Assembly: GCF_002813425.1 (NCBI RefSeq)
Contig: NZ_PHUL01000001.1
Location: forward strand, 2,425,001-2,489,000
DNA length: 64,000 bases
Reading direction: 5' to 3'
Origin: Cellulophaga sp. RHA19
GTDB lineage: Bacteria; Bacteroidota; Bacteroidia; Flavobacteriales; Flavobacteriaceae
Below the pieces are notes generated by a model that saw nothing but the letters and a program-made list of their open reading frames with translations, did no database searches and was not told the origin of the DNA. Made by a program: the position numbers and the translations under genes. Of this stretch, positions 25,427 through 34,555 are shown in pieces (position 1 is the first letter of the stretch; each line of letters starts with the position of its first letter).

Positions 25427-25726
25427 TTAAATAAATTTATATATATAATTAGTCAATATTAATAAGACATTAATAATGGCTAAGGCAGTTATTATTCTGC
25501 TTGCATTCTTTATTTTGTAAAAATAGTTTACTGCTACAAACGCAAATAAAAATAACAGAGAATAGATTGCTGGGTACATTTGAAAAGCACCACTAAAATC
25601 TCCTTGTAATATTAATGCTATAGATCTTTGTATACCGCAACCGGGGCAGTCTACACCTAAAAGCTTCTTGTTCATACAAGGAAGCATGTATTCATTAATA
25701 TTAAATTCTAGTCTTGGTAGCAGCAT
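25427..25726 (-). CDS. DUF2752 family membrane protein
   Basis: A 99-residue protein with the DUF2752 core LLGVDCPGCGIQRSIALILQG followed by YPAIYS and two to three membrane segments. The CPGCG motif could bind a metal. DUF2752 proteins commonly sit next to small TM2/CCC-type membrane proteins in Bacteroidetes, as here, but their function is unknown. First gene of the three-gene unit. Confidence 0.85.
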   Translation of the reverse strand: MLLPRLEFNINEYMLPCMNKKLLGVDCPGCGIQRSIALILQGDFSGAFQMYPAIYSLLFLFAFVAVNYFYKIKNASRIITALAIINVLLILTNYIYKFI

Positions 25727-25838
25727 TTAGGCTTGTAATCTATTTTTGAACTGGAAAAATACTACTATTTTTGTGGAAAGAAAATAAACGTCTTATTATT
25801 TTTTAAAAATTAAAGGATAAAAGATGTAAATATTAGGT

Positions 25839-26384
25839 ATGAAAAATTTTAACATTGGTGATAAGGTAGAGGTTTTAGATGACACTATTTCTGGGGTAGT
25901 TACTGCTGTAGTTGGTGGTAATATTACTATTGAAACTGATTTGGGTTTTGAAATATCTTATCTAGAGAAAGAGCTAATTAAAATTGCAAATGCAGATACA
26001 ATAAGAGTATCTAATTATGAAGTAGCTAAAATTAAACAAGAAAAGGAACAACCAAAACGTAAAAATAAGCCTGCTATAAAACCAAAAGAGCGTAATATTC
26101 CCAAGATGGAAGTTGATTTACATATTAATCAGCTTGTAAAGTCTAGCAAAGGAATGGGTAATTTTGATATGCTTAATTTACAGCTAGAAACTGCTAAACG
26201 CCAATTAAACTTTGCTATTCAAAAAAGAATACAAAAAGTTGTTTTTATACACGGAGTGGGTGAGGGAGTGCTTAAGGAAGAATTGCAATACCTGTTTAAT
26301 AAATATGATAATTTAAAATTTTACGATGCAGATTATCAAAAATACGGATTAGGAGCTACCGAAGTTTATATTTATCAGAATTAA
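25839..26384 (+). CDS. Smr-domain protein
   Basis: A 181-residue protein with an N-terminal small beta-barrel-like segment (FNIGDKVEVLDDTISGVVTAV), a Lys/Pro-rich linker (about 75-90) and a C-terminal Smr domain with VDLHINQL and the hallmark VVFIHGVGEGVLKEEL, ending YGLGATEVYI. Smr domains are nucleases found at the end of MutS2 and in free-standing proteins, acting on branched DNA or on mRNA at stalled ribosomes. The exact target here is unknown. It is monocistronic and convergent with a lipoprotein gene. Confidence 0.88.
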   Translation: MKNFNIGDKVEVLDDTISGVVTAVVGGNITIETDLGFEISYLEKELIKIANADTIRVSNYEVAKIKQEKEQPKRKNKPAIKPKERNIPKMEVDLHINQLVKSSKGMGNFDMLNLQLETAKRQLNFAIQKRIQKVVFIHGVGEGVLKEELQYLFNKYDNLKFYDADYQKYGLGATEVYIYQN

Positions 26385-26390
26385 AATTTA

Positions 26391-26897
26391 TTATTGAGGA
26401 ACAGTAGTTGTTATCACTGCAAAATCTTCAATATTTAAATTTGTAATACGTGATCCATCACCTGTATCTAATGTAATGTCTTTAAGTTTTATGGTGTGTA
26501 CAAAAGTACCAGCTGTTTCTCCGGCGACAGTATTTATAGTAACAGTACCTGCTGTGGCATTAATTTCTTCAGCTACACTAGGTGTTGCAGGTGGTGGAGA
26601 ATCACAAAAGTAATTGCTGGTAACAGTTCCAGAAAAAGTTCTGTATGCTAGTTTAGATGCTGTTGGTATGGTACTTGTTATTTCCTCGGTAGAAGCTTCA
26701 TTTTTTAATAAGCCAGATGCTAATGTTAGTATTAAAGCCTCATTGCTATTTATTTTAAAAAATAAATTAGTATCAACAGTTAGTGTACCACAGTTTTGAG
26801 CAGCAACAGTACTAAAGTCTAAAGTTTCAATTTGCAAGTCACCATCACTACAAGATAATAATATAAAAAGTGCGCTAAAAAGGAAATATTTCTTCAT
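26391..26897 (-). CDS. Lipoprotein of unknown function
   Basis: A 168-residue protein with a lipoprotein signal (LFILLSCSDG, lipidated Cys at about residue 16). The mature part is Thr/Ala-rich, beta-strand-like and acidic, with the repeated flavour of short cell-surface domains. No family recognised. It lies 6 bp from the Smr gene stop, convergent. Confidence 0.7.
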   Translation of the reverse strand: MKKYFLFSALFILLSCSDGDLQIETLDFSTVAAQNCGTLTVDTNLFFKINSNEALILTLASGLLKNEASTEEITSTIPTASKLAYRTFSGTVTSNYFCDSPPPATPSVAEEINATAGTVTINTVAGETAGTFVHTIKLKDITLDTGDGSRITNLNIEDFAVITTTVPQ

Positions 26898-27009
26898 ACT
26901 CCAAATGTAAAAGTTTTTCTTTTGATTAGTTGTAGTTTTTAACGTTTTTTAGAATTATTTAATTTTAAATCCCCTATTTTTGGGGGATTATAATTTTTGA
27001 TAAATTCTG

Positions 27010-28158
27010 ATGCAAAAAGTTTATTTAGATAGCGCAGCTACAACACAGGTTAGAGAGGAAGTTATTGCAAAAATGCAAGATGCTTTAGGAGAATGTTACG
27101 GAAACCCATCTTCTACACACAGTTTTGGTAGAACAGCTAAAACTGCTATAGAAAAAACGCGTAAAACAATAGCAAAGTACTTAAATGCTCATCCGGCAGA
27201 AATTATTTTTACTTCAGGTGGTACAGAAGCAGATAATATGATTTTACGTGCAGCAGTTAGAGATTTAGAGGTGCGTACTATTATTACATCAAAAATAGAA
27301 CACCATGCCGTTTTACACACAGTAGAAGAATTAGAAAAAGAGTATGGTATTGCTTTACATTATGTGAATTTAGATGCCAGTGGTAATCCAGATTTAGAAC
27401 ATTTAAAAACATTACTAATACAAGATGATACTAAAAAAATAGTAAGTCTTATGCACGTTAATAATGAAATAGGTAATAAATTAGATATAGATATTGTATG
27501 TGTATTGTGTAAAGAACATAATGCACTTTTTCATTCAGACACAGTACAATCTGTAGGTCATTATACTTGGGATGTGCAACAAACTCCAATTGATTTTTTA
27601 ACAGCAGCAGCACATAAGTTTCACGGACCAAAAGGTATTGGATTTGCTTATATTAAAAAGGATAAAAATATTAAGCCTTTAATTTTTGGTGGTTCTCAAG
27701 AACGTGGATTTAGAGCAGGTACAGAACCTTATCATAATATAGTTGGTTTAGAAGAGGCTTTTGTTAGGTCTTATGATAACTTAACAGAAGAAAAAGCATA
27801 CGTAACAGAGTTGAAGCAATATTTTATAGATAAAATTAAAACTGAAATTCCAGAAGTAAAATTTAACGGGTTATCTGGTGATATAGAAAAAAGTACCTAT
27901 ACATTGGTAAATGTAAACTTACCTGTAGATGAGAAAAAAGGGGTAATGCTTTTGTTTCATTTAGACTTAAAAGGTATTGGTTGTTCTAAAGGTAGTGCTT
28001 GCCAATCTGGTAGTAGCTTAGGGTCTCACGTGTTAACAGAGGTTTTATCTGCTGAAGATTTGCAAAAACCATCAGTACGTTTTTCTTTTTCTAAGTACAA
28101 TACTAAGCAAGAGTTAGATTATACAATACAAGTTTTAAAAGAATTTATAGAGAGCTAG
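27010..28158 (+). CDS. Cysteine desulfurase (NifS/IscS-type)
   Basis: A PLP-dependent enzyme that takes sulfur from cysteine for Fe-S cluster or tRNA thiolation. Motifs: YLDSAATTQ at the N terminus, FTSGGTEADN, HHAVL, the PLP lysine in AAHKFHGPKGIG (about residue 203), RAGTEP, and the sulfur-carrying Cys in GCSKGSACQSGS (about residue 325-335). At 382 residues it is a class I (NifS/IscS) enzyme. No iscU or iscA is next to it, so the acceptor is not given by context. Its stop codon overlaps that of the convergent gene by 4 nt. Confidence 0.93.
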   Translation: MQKVYLDSAATTQVREEVIAKMQDALGECYGNPSSTHSFGRTAKTAIEKTRKTIAKYLNAHPAEIIFTSGGTEADNMILRAAVRDLEVRTIITSKIEHHAVLHTVEELEKEYGIALHYVNLDASGNPDLEHLKTLLIQDDTKKIVSLMHVNNEIGNKLDIDIVCVLCKEHNALFHSDTVQSVGHYTWDVQQTPIDFLTAAAHKFHGPKGIGFAYIKKDKNIKPLIFGGSQERGFRAGTEPYHNIVGLEEAFVRSYDNLTEEKAYVTELKQYFIDKIKTEIPEVKFNGLSGDIEKSTYTLVNVNLPVDEKKGVMLLFHLDLKGIGCSKGSACQSGSSLGSHVLTEVLSAEDLQKPSVRFSFSKYNTKQELDYTIQVLKEFIES

Positions 28159-28808
28159 TTTTTCTTGCTCTTTTTAATTCTTTCTTTATCATAAGGAAAT
28201 TTACGAGTAGCTTTTTTCATCATACCATCAATTAGATCTATGGTGTTTTTACCAGTCTTCTTGTTAATTTCCTTTTCGTATTTCCAAAGTAATTTACCAG
28301 AATCTCCGTCACTGACTTTTATTCCAATACGCCCGTAATTGGCGTTTCCATCAAAATAATCAAAGAAATTAAAAGATGTAGAAACACCATTAGATAGTAG
28401 TACGTTTAAATCAATATTACCGCTTATAATTCCGTCTACATTTAAAAGTTTAGCTAATTCTTTTGTAGTGTGTATATCTATGTTTTTAAATGTAATGTTG
28501 TTTTTGGCTAATAGGGCGTTAGTATTTTTTATGTTCTGAAACTCTACTGCGTACTTCTTTTTCTTTTTACCTCTTAAAAAATAAGTTTCTAATGCATTTT
28601 GTACTGCATAGCCTTCTTTTTCTTTTAAAGCATTTAGCTCTTCATCTGTAATGTCATCTTTTAACTCTAAATTGGCTAAAAAAGGTATAATGGCAAGTAT
28701 TTTATGGTCTTTACTAATGGCGTCAAAATGCTGATTCTCATAAATGTTTTTTTGTGCATTAACTCCACAAAAAGATAATAATAGTATAAAAAGTAATGTT
28801 TTTTTCAT
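28155..28808 (-). CDS. Exported protein of unknown function
   Basis: A 217-residue protein with a signal peptide ending FCGVNAQ (residue 19). The body mixes alpha and beta: KILAIIPFLANLEL, a Lys-rich helical part, and LLNVDGIISGNIDLNVLL followed by GRIGIKVSDGDSGKLLWKYE. This order (a name-like NVDGIISG strand and a GKLLWKYE strand) recalls envelope lipoproteins of the GNA1162/CsgG-like fold, but I cannot confirm it. No lipobox. Single gene with a 312-bp gene-free upstream stretch. Confidence 0.7.
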   Translation of the reverse strand: MKKTLLFILLLSFCGVNAQKNIYENQHFDAISKDHKILAIIPFLANLELKDDITDEELNALKEKEGYAVQNALETYFLRGKKKKKYAVEFQNIKNTNALLAKNNITFKNIDIHTTKELAKLLNVDGIISGNIDLNVLLSNGVSTSFNFFDYFDGNANYGRIGIKVSDGDSGKLLWKYEKEINKKTGKNTIDLIDGMMKKATRKFPYDKERIKKSKKN

Positions 28809-29120
28809 TTTTGTATTCTCTAAAATTGCATTCCTGTATATTGAGTTTAAAAAACTCTATTTTTATAATCAGAAATGACTAGTTGCTTTACGTATCTCTA
28901 GTTTTGGTTTGAGTAATTGTATGTTAAAAGGCTTAAAATTTTTGTGATAACAGTGTTTTTTTAATCAATTAAACACACTCTTTTTATAATTGAGTTTCTG
29001 CTTGCAAAAATATATGAAATTCCTAAATCTACACGCTTATACTAATTTAATCTACTGTTATATTTATGCTAATCTGTTTAATTATTGGTTTAACTATGTT
29101 TAAAGTTGGTATTAGGAAGT
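28809..29120. other. Gene-free interval (312 bp)
   Basis: AT-rich spacer between two minus-strand genes. It holds a small hairpin with a T-rich tail (GAGTTT/AAACTC near 28843-28858) and presumably the promoter of the 217-residue exported protein. I see no ORF, RNA gene or repeat. Confidence 0.5.
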
Positions 29121-30812
29121 TTATTTTCTGAAAAAAGTAGTTTCATAAGTTTTAGAGTTGCCTACATTATCTGTTACTACTACTTTTAAATTACACTCTT
29201 TTTTATCAAGAATTTTATCATCAAAATTATATGTAATTGTATTTGTTTTATACTCGTAGCTCATTAAAATCCACTCTCCGTTTAAGTAAGCGTTGTAGGT
29301 GTCAATTCCACTTAAGTCATCAACAATTTTAAGGCTTAAATATTTGTAATTATTAAGCCATTGTTTTGCTTTAAAGTTTTTAGGAGTAATTACGGGTGCT
29401 ATTGTGTCTTTAGCAAGTGTGTATGTGCCCAAGTTTTTTGTTCTTGTTGTAAATGTATTTCCTCTTTTGTATGTTGTAGCGTGTATTGGTTGCTTTCTGC
29501 TATTTAGTCTTGCTATAAAAAGTTTTTTTCTTTCTGATGCAGAATATTTACTAACATCAAAAGTAATTGTAAAGTTACGGTGAGCAGGAACTTCACCATT
29601 ATGAATTTTTACAGTATCTGCACCTTTTTCTAAATCTATATAAAAATCTTTATAAAATGTATTAGCAGGGAAATATACTTTGGCGCCATCTAAATTGTAG
29701 TTATTTGGTTTTTTTGCAATTAGATAGTTATCTGTAATTTCTATTTTTTTAGGTGATTTTAATTCTTGTACTTTACCTTCAACCGGAATAATAATTTTAG
29801 TTGTGTTATCTTCCCAGTCCTTTAAAAGTAATACTACATTGTAGCTAAGACCATTATTTACAGTTATTTTTCCATCATTATGTAAGTCAGAGTAAATGCT
29901 AAGTTTATTACTAGGCTCTTTAAAACATTTTACAATACGTTGACTGTATTTTCCGTAGTGTTGGTAGTCTATTAAAGTGTTAATATATCTAGACTCTGCA
30001 AACGAGAAAGTGTTAAATTTAAACTTAGAATAGGTTTTACCATTTACTTGTTGTTCTATAGAATAAATACCGTTTTTATTTGCAGCCATATCTTGCCTGT
30101 CATATCCATTAAAGCCAATTCCTATGGTACCAGCAGCATACACTTTATCTGCTAAATAAGACCCATCTGCTTGCCTTTTAAATTTTAACTGTGTTTTGTC
30201 TGCGTTGCGGTTTATTTGTGCATTATCACTTAAAGGATAGGCGTAAAGGTTTAATATTGTAGGGTCTGTTGCATCTCTAATATCATAGCCATACAAAAGC
30301 GGATTTGTAGGTTTACTGGTTGTGTTGCTTCTAATTTCAAAATGTAAATGTGGTCCAGAAGAACCTCCCGTATTACCAGAATAAGCTATAACTTCACCTT
30401 TTTTAACTTTTAGCTCACCAAAATCAGGAAAAGTTTCTACTTGGTAAGACTGTTTTTTGTATTGTATTTTTTTTATATACTCTTCTATTTTTGGAGAAAA
30501 TTTTTGCAAATGAGCATACACAGATGTGTAACCACTAGGGTGTGTAATGTATAGAGCTTTGCCATAGCCCCAATGTGATATTTTAATACGTGTAACAGAG
30601 GCATCATCTATGGCGTAAACAGCTAAACCTTCTCTTTGTTGGGTTTTAATATCTATACCAGAATGAAAATGATTAGAGCGTAACTCACCAAAATTACCAG
30701 CTAATATTAAAGGAATGTCTAAAGGAGATTGAAATTTGTTCTGTGGATATTTTTCTTGTCCGTTAACAGAAGTAAGTAAAAATAATGCAGCTATAAATGC
30801 GTAAATTCTCAT
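29121..30812 (-). CDS. Exported M23-family metallopeptidase
   Basis: A peptidoglycan endopeptidase-type protein of about 563 residues. The start at 30812 (MRIYAFIAALFLLTSVNGQE) gives a clean signal peptide; the frame is open 11 codons further upstream but without one. The M23 domain is near the N terminus: HFHSGIDIKTQQREGLAVYAI, then YAHLQKF, then SGPHLHFEIR. The C-terminal 350 residues are beta-rich with no catalytic motif I recognise, probably substrate-binding or Ig-like. Likely acts in the periplasm in cell wall remodelling. Confidence 0.88.
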   Translation of the reverse strand: MRIYAFIAALFLLTSVNGQEKYPQNKFQSPLDIPLILAGNFGELRSNHFHSGIDIKTQQREGLAVYAIDDASVTRIKISHWGYGKALYITHPSGYTSVYAHLQKFSPKIEEYIKKIQYKKQSYQVETFPDFGELKVKKGEVIAYSGNTGGSSGPHLHFEIRSNTTSKPTNPLLYGYDIRDATDPTILNLYAYPLSDNAQINRNADKTQLKFKRQADGSYLADKVYAAGTIGIGFNGYDRQDMAANKNGIYSIEQQVNGKTYSKFKFNTFSFAESRYINTLIDYQHYGKYSQRIVKCFKEPSNKLSIYSDLHNDGKITVNNGLSYNVVLLLKDWEDNTTKIIIPVEGKVQELKSPKKIEITDNYLIAKKPNNYNLDGAKVYFPANTFYKDFYIDLEKGADTVKIHNGEVPAHRNFTITFDVSKYSASERKKLFIARLNSRKQPIHATTYKRGNTFTTRTKNLGTYTLAKDTIAPVITPKNFKAKQWLNNYKYLSLKIVDDLSGIDTYNAYLNGEWILMSYEYKTNTITYNFDDKILDKKECNLKVVVTDNVGNSKTYETTFFRK

Positions 30813-30953
30813 ATGTATTGTTAAAGTTGATACGAAAATAACCAATCCCGCTTAATTGAAAAAGACTAATACGTCTTAAAAATTACAAAACACCTTATTA
30901 CAAGAGGTTAAGTGCTAAGATTTAATTCTTTACAAGAATAATTGAAAAAAGTA

Positions 30954-30984
30954 TTGCGAAGTAGTTTATTCTATGTTAACTTTG
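30954..30984 (+). promoter_or_regulatory. Bacteroidetes-type promoter of the zapA operon
   Basis: TTG at 30954-30956, 20-nt spacer, TAACTTTG at 30977-30984. It matches TTG-N19/20-TAnnTTTG and lies 24 nt before the ATG of the coiled-coil gene. Confidence 0.65.
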
Positions 30985-31008
30985 TGATAAATGCATCGAT
31001 TTTTGTAA

Positions 31009-31299
31009 ATGAGCGAATTAGTTGAAATTGTTGATTCTTTAGAAAACAAAGTTAGCAAGCTACTTCATAAAATGGAGTTATTACAGCAAGCTAATAGTAG
31101 GTTGTATGGAGAATTACTATCGCTTAAAAAAGAACAAGCTGCTACTTCTAATTTAGTTTTAGATTGGGAAGAAAAGTACAATGCTCTTAAACTTGCAAAT
31201 TCTATGCTAGGCAGTAATAAGAATAAAACAGAAGCAAAGCTTAAAATAAATACATTAATTAGAGAGTTAGATCATTGTATTGCTCAACTAGCTGAATAG
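31009..31299 (+). CDS. Small coiled-coil protein upstream of zapA
   Basis: A 96-residue, wholly helical protein with heptad-like spacing (IVDSLENKVSKLLHKMELL, ANSRLYGELLSLKKEQ). It has no membrane segment. Its position 16 bp before zapA, in one operon, suggests a role at the division site; by size and coiled coil it recalls ZapB, but I see no sequence identity that would prove it. Confidence 0.75.
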   Translation: MSELVEIVDSLENKVSKLLHKMELLQQANSRLYGELLSLKKEQAATSNLVLDWEEKYNALKLANSMLGSNKNKTEAKLKINTLIRELDHCIAQLAE

Positions 31300-31315
31300 T
31301 GTAATATTAATACTT

Positions 31316-31612
31316 ATGGCAGAAAAGCTAAAAATTAAACTTTCTATTGCAGACAGGGTTTACCCATTAACTATAGATCCTAGTCAGGAAGAAGGTTTAC
31401 GTAAAGCTGCAAAAAATATAGAGCAGTTAGCAAAAAAGTTTGAGCAAAACTATGCCGTTAGAGATAAACAAGATGTTTTGGCAATGTGTGCCTTGCAGTT
31501 TGCCTCTAAAATAGAACAAAAAAGTATTGATAAACAAGAAGATACAACAGAGGTGACAGAGCGTTTAAAAGCTTTGGAGAGTATTGTAGATTCTAAGCTA
31601 AGCTCTATATAG
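31316..31612 (+). CDS. zapA: Cell division protein ZapA
   Basis: A 98-residue FtsZ-associated protein that stabilises the Z-ring. The N-terminal ZapA pattern KIKLSIADRVYPLTIDPSQE followed by EEGLRKAAKNIEQLAKKF and a C-terminal coiled coil fits the family in length and order. It follows the coiled-coil gene by 16 bp and is followed by the 6S RNA and rny, an arrangement reminiscent of the zapA-ssrS neighbourhood of proteobacteria. Confidence 0.88.
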   Translation: MAEKLKIKLSIADRVYPLTIDPSQEEGLRKAAKNIEQLAKKFEQNYAVRDKQDVLAMCALQFASKIEQKSIDKQEDTTEVTERLKALESIVDSKLSSI

Positions 31613-31645
31613 TACAAATACGTTCATTACATAACATTAAGTTAC

Positions 31646-31811
31646 TGCCCACATTGGTATTTTTTTGACAAACTCAACATTAATTTGTTTTTAAAGGGTG
31701 AGTTTAGTTTGTAAAAGCAAGCCTTACTAGTATAAGGATCCTTGATCATGCTGTTAGCCCTAATCCTGTTTTATAGGAGTTTGTACAAAACACCCCCAAT
31801 GTGGGTTTTTT
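31646..31811 (+). ncRNA. ssrS: 6S RNA (6S-Flavo type candidate)
   Basis: A structured non-coding interval of about 165 nt between zapA and rny. The closing helix is a perfect 10-bp pairing of CCCACATTGG (31648-31657) with CCAATGTGGG (31796-31805), followed by a T-run. A second perfect 8-bp helix is nested inside (ACAAACTC 31668-31675 with GAGTTTGT 31777-31784), and a hairpin CCTTA/TAAGG lies at 31722-31737 near the far end. The rod with an internal open region, the length and the place beside zapA fit 6S RNA, which binds the housekeeping RNA polymerase. The assignment is from structure and context, not from a covariance model. Confidence 0.75.
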
Positions 31812-31828
31812 AATATATATAAACAACC

Positions 31829-33400
31829 ATGGAGAATATTACATTTATAATTGTAGGAGCTATAGTAGGTTTAGCAATTGGTTTTATGATAGCCAAATTT
31901 TTAGAGAAAGGCAAAGCCTCTAAAACAATAGCAAGTGCAAAACTAGAAGCAGAGTCAATCTTAAGAAATGCTAAGACAGAAGGTGAAAGCATAAAAAAAG
32001 ATAAAATATTACAAGCAAAAGAAAAGTTTTTAGAACTTAAAGCAGAACACGAAAAAGTTATTATTGCAAAGGACAAAAAAATGTCCGAAGCAGAAAAGCG
32101 TACAAGAGATAAAGAGTCTCAAGTAAGTAATGAGCTTGCAAAAGGGAAAAAATTAAATGATCAATTGCAGTCTAAATTACAATCTGTAGATCATAAAAAT
32201 GACTATTTAGAAAAGAAACAGTCTGAGTTAGATAAACTACATAAAAATCAAGTGCAGCAATTAGAAGTAATTTCTGGTTTATCTGCAGATGAAGCAAAAG
32301 AGCAATTGGTAGATTCTTTAAAAGAAACTGCAAAGTCAGATGCTATGGCGTTTATGCAAACTGCAATGGAAGAAGCTAAGCTTACTGCAGAACAAGATGC
32401 TAAAAAAATTATCATAAATACCATACAACGTATAGGTACAGAAGAGGCTGTAGAAAACTGCGTATCTGTTTTTAACCTTGAGTCTGATGATGTAAAAGGA
32501 CGTATTATTGGTAGAGAAGGAAGAAACATTAGAGCCTTAGAAGCTGCAACAGGAGTAGAAATTATTGTTGATGATACACCAGAAGCAATTATACTTTCTT
32601 GTTTTGATTCTGTGCGTAGAGAAGTAGCACGTTTATCTTTACATAAATTAGTAACAGATGGCCGTATACACCCAGCACGTATTGAAGAGGTTGTGCGTAA
32701 AACAGAAAAACAAATAGAACAAGAAATTGTAGAGGTTGGTAAGCGTACAATTATAGACTTAGGTATTCACGGTTTACACCCAGAGTTAATTAGGGCTGTA
32801 GGTCGTATGAAATATCGTTCTTCATACGGGCAAAACTTACTGCAACACTCTAGAGAAGTTGCTAAGCTTTGTGGTGTAATGGCAGCAGAGTTAGGTTTAA
32901 ACCCTAAAACAGCTAAAAGAGCAGGTTTATTACATGATATAGGTAAAGTACCAAATACAGAAGTAGAGGTAGAAACTCCACACGCTATTTTAGGTATGCA
33001 ATGGGCAGAGAAATACGGGGAAAAGCCAGATGTGTGTAATGCAATTGGTGCTCACCACGATGAAATTGAAATGAAAACATTAATTGCTCCAATTGTACAG
33101 GTTTGTGATGCTATTAGTGGTGCTAGACCAGGTGCAAGAAGACAAGTTTTAGACTCTTATATACAGCGTTTAAAAGATTTGGAAGAAGTTGCCTTTGGGT
33201 TTGTGGGTGTACAAAAAGCATATGCCATACAAGCGGGTAGAGAGTTGCGTGTTATTGTAGAGAGTGAAAAAGTAAATGATGACAAAGCAGCTGAATTATC
33301 TTTTGAGATTTCGCAAAAAATACAAACAGATATGACATATCCAGGACAAGTAAAAGTTACTGTAATACGTGAAACTAGAGCTGTTAACGTTGCTAAGTAA
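31829..33400 (+). CDS. rny: Ribonuclease Y
   Basis: A membrane-anchored endoribonuclease that starts mRNA decay. N-terminal membrane segment (about 4-24), long coiled coil (about 30-180), KH domain with [19 protein letters not shown] (about 226-244), then HD phosphohydrolase domain with LLHDIGKV and AHHDEIE, the metal-binding His/Asp pairs. The 523 residues match the usual length. It reads in the same direction as zapA and the 6S RNA and ends at a strong terminator. Confidence 0.96.
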   Translation: MENITFIIVGAIVGLAIGFMIAKFLEKGKASKTIASAKLEAESILRNAKTEGESIKKDKILQAKEKFLELKAEHEKVIIAKDKKMSEAEKRTRDKESQVSNELAKGKKLNDQLQSKLQSVDHKNDYLEKKQSELDKLHKNQVQQLEVISGLSADEAKEQLVDSLKETAKSDAMAFMQTAMEEAKLTAEQDAKKIIINTIQRIGTEEAVENCVSVFNLESDDVKGRIIGREGRNIRALEAATGVEIIVDDTPEAIILSCFDSVRREVARLSLHKLVTDGRIHPARIEEVVRKTEKQIEQEIVEVGKRTIIDLGIHGLHPELIRAVGRMKYRSSYGQNLLQHSREVAKLCGVMAAELGLNPKTAKRAGLLHDIGKVPNTEVEVETPHAILGMQWAEKYGEKPDVCNAIGAHHDEIEMKTLIAPIVQVCDAISGARPGARRQVLDSYIQRLKDLEEVAFGFVGVQKAYAIQAGRELRVIVESEKVNDDKAAELSFEISQKIQTDMTYPGQVKVTVIRETRAVNVAK

Positions 33401-33426
33401 TTTTTTAACTACATAGTATAATATTA

Positions 33427-33454
33427 AAAAAGCCTCCTAAATGGAGGCTTTTTT
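33427..33454. terminator. Terminator after rny
   Basis: Perfect hairpin AAAAAGCCTCC / GGAGGCTTTTT with loop TAAAT and T-tracts on both strands; it separates rny from the convergent DUF6095-like gene. Confidence 0.92.
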
Positions 33455-33474
33455 AATGCTTAATATTTTAGATT

Positions 33475-33711
33475 TTAATTATTCTTTTTATTGCCAAAAA
33501 TGGCATGCATCATTAAGCGTAAACTGTATAAAAATAAACCCATAGCAGCTAAAGACAATATAAAGCCAAGTATAAGCACAGGTAAATATAAAGGGTGATT
33601 TTCATTTTTAAAAGCTTCGTATATTGCTCCAGGGCCAGAAAACATAAGTAATATTGTTAACCCAAAAAACTTAATGCTTTTGTAAAAAGAGTCAGACTGT
33701 GTTGTGGGCAT
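33475..33711 (-). CDS. Small two-pass membrane protein, DUF6095-like
   Basis: A 78-residue protein with two membrane segments and between them LMFSGPGAIYEAFKNENHPLY, a pattern I associate with the flavobacterial DUF6095 family (unknown function). It is last in a possible unit with the TonB receptor and DUF4249 genes (17 bp after DUF4249), though a functional link is not evident. Confidence 0.65.
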   Translation of the reverse strand: MPTTQSDSFYKSIKFFGLTILLMFSGPGAIYEAFKNENHPLYLPVLILGFILSLAAMGLFLYSLRLMMHAIFGNKKNN

Positions 33712-33728
33712 ATGTATAATGGTATTTA

Positions 33729-34541
33729 TTAATTTATAGTAATTGTATATTCGTATGTTTCAGATAAATTAAAATATCCTAAGGCGTAATTGTCTTCATT
33801 TGTGGTATTAATTATGTTGCCTCTAATAGTAGCTGGTGTTGTTTGAAATGGTCCTCCAGAGCTTTCTCCACTCTGAGCTAAAATTAAATCCATATAATTA
33901 TAAAATTGTTCATCTGCGCCATTTAACTTTATAACAACTTCCTTGCCAGAAGATAGATCATCATAAAAATAAGAGAATTTAAATGTCTCTCCCTGAAAAA
34001 ATTCATCTGAAGTGGTTAAAAATTCACCAAAATCTAAATCAAAAACATAAAAATCTTCTCTGCTAGCATCATCTGTAAAAGAAACAATTAACTCTGTATC
34101 GTTTTCATCAAAAAGTGTAGCGTCTCCTTGTTCAACATTGTCAATAGCTACACTGGGTATTAGGGTTGTTTCTGCAGTATATGTATTGTTGTTGTACACA
34201 ACATTTAGTTGGTATGTTTTGTTAAACTCGGGAGTAAAGTTATTTGTTGTAGATTGGTAATAGCCTGCGTTACCATTGGAGGTAAATGGATATAAAGTAC
34301 CAGAATTTAAATCTGTAATTGTAACATTTGCATCATTTACTGGTTTGTTTTCATTAGCAAAATAATCTGTTGTTAAAGATAATTTTACAAAGCCATCTGT
34401 TCTTACAGGAGATTCTGTAGTGTATACATCAAAACTAGCATCTATAACTAATTTTGGTTCTGTGCTTGGTACATCTATGTCTACAACATCCTCGCATCCA
34501 AAAAATAATAAAAGTGGTATAATGTATGCTAACTTTTTCAT
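33729..34541 (-). CDS. DUF4249 family lipoprotein, partner of the TonB receptor
   Basis: A 270-residue outer-membrane lipoprotein (signal YIIPLLLFFGCEDVV; lipidated Cys at residue 16). The body has the DUF4249 order: VDIDVPSTEPKLVIDASFD, VNDANVTITDLNSG, and a C-terminal stretch with NTTNEDNYALGYFNLS. Such proteins regularly follow a TonB-dependent receptor in Bacteroidetes and may act as its surface cap or substrate binder, like SusD does for SusC. It starts 14 nt after the receptor stop codon, with an ATT/AAT trinucleotide run in the gap. Confidence 0.88.
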   Translation of the reverse strand: MKKLAYIIPLLLFFGCEDVVDIDVPSTEPKLVIDASFDVYTTESPVRTDGFVKLSLTTDYFANENKPVNDANVTITDLNSGTLYPFTSNGNAGYYQSTTNNFTPEFNKTYQLNVVYNNNTYTAETTLIPSVAIDNVEQGDATLFDENDTELIVSFTDDASREDFYVFDLDFGEFLTTSDEFFQGETFKFSYFYDDLSSGKEVVIKLNGADEQFYNYMDLILAQSGESSGGPFQTTPATIRGNIINTTNEDNYALGYFNLSETYEYTITIN

Positions 34542-34555
34542 TATTATTATTATTA

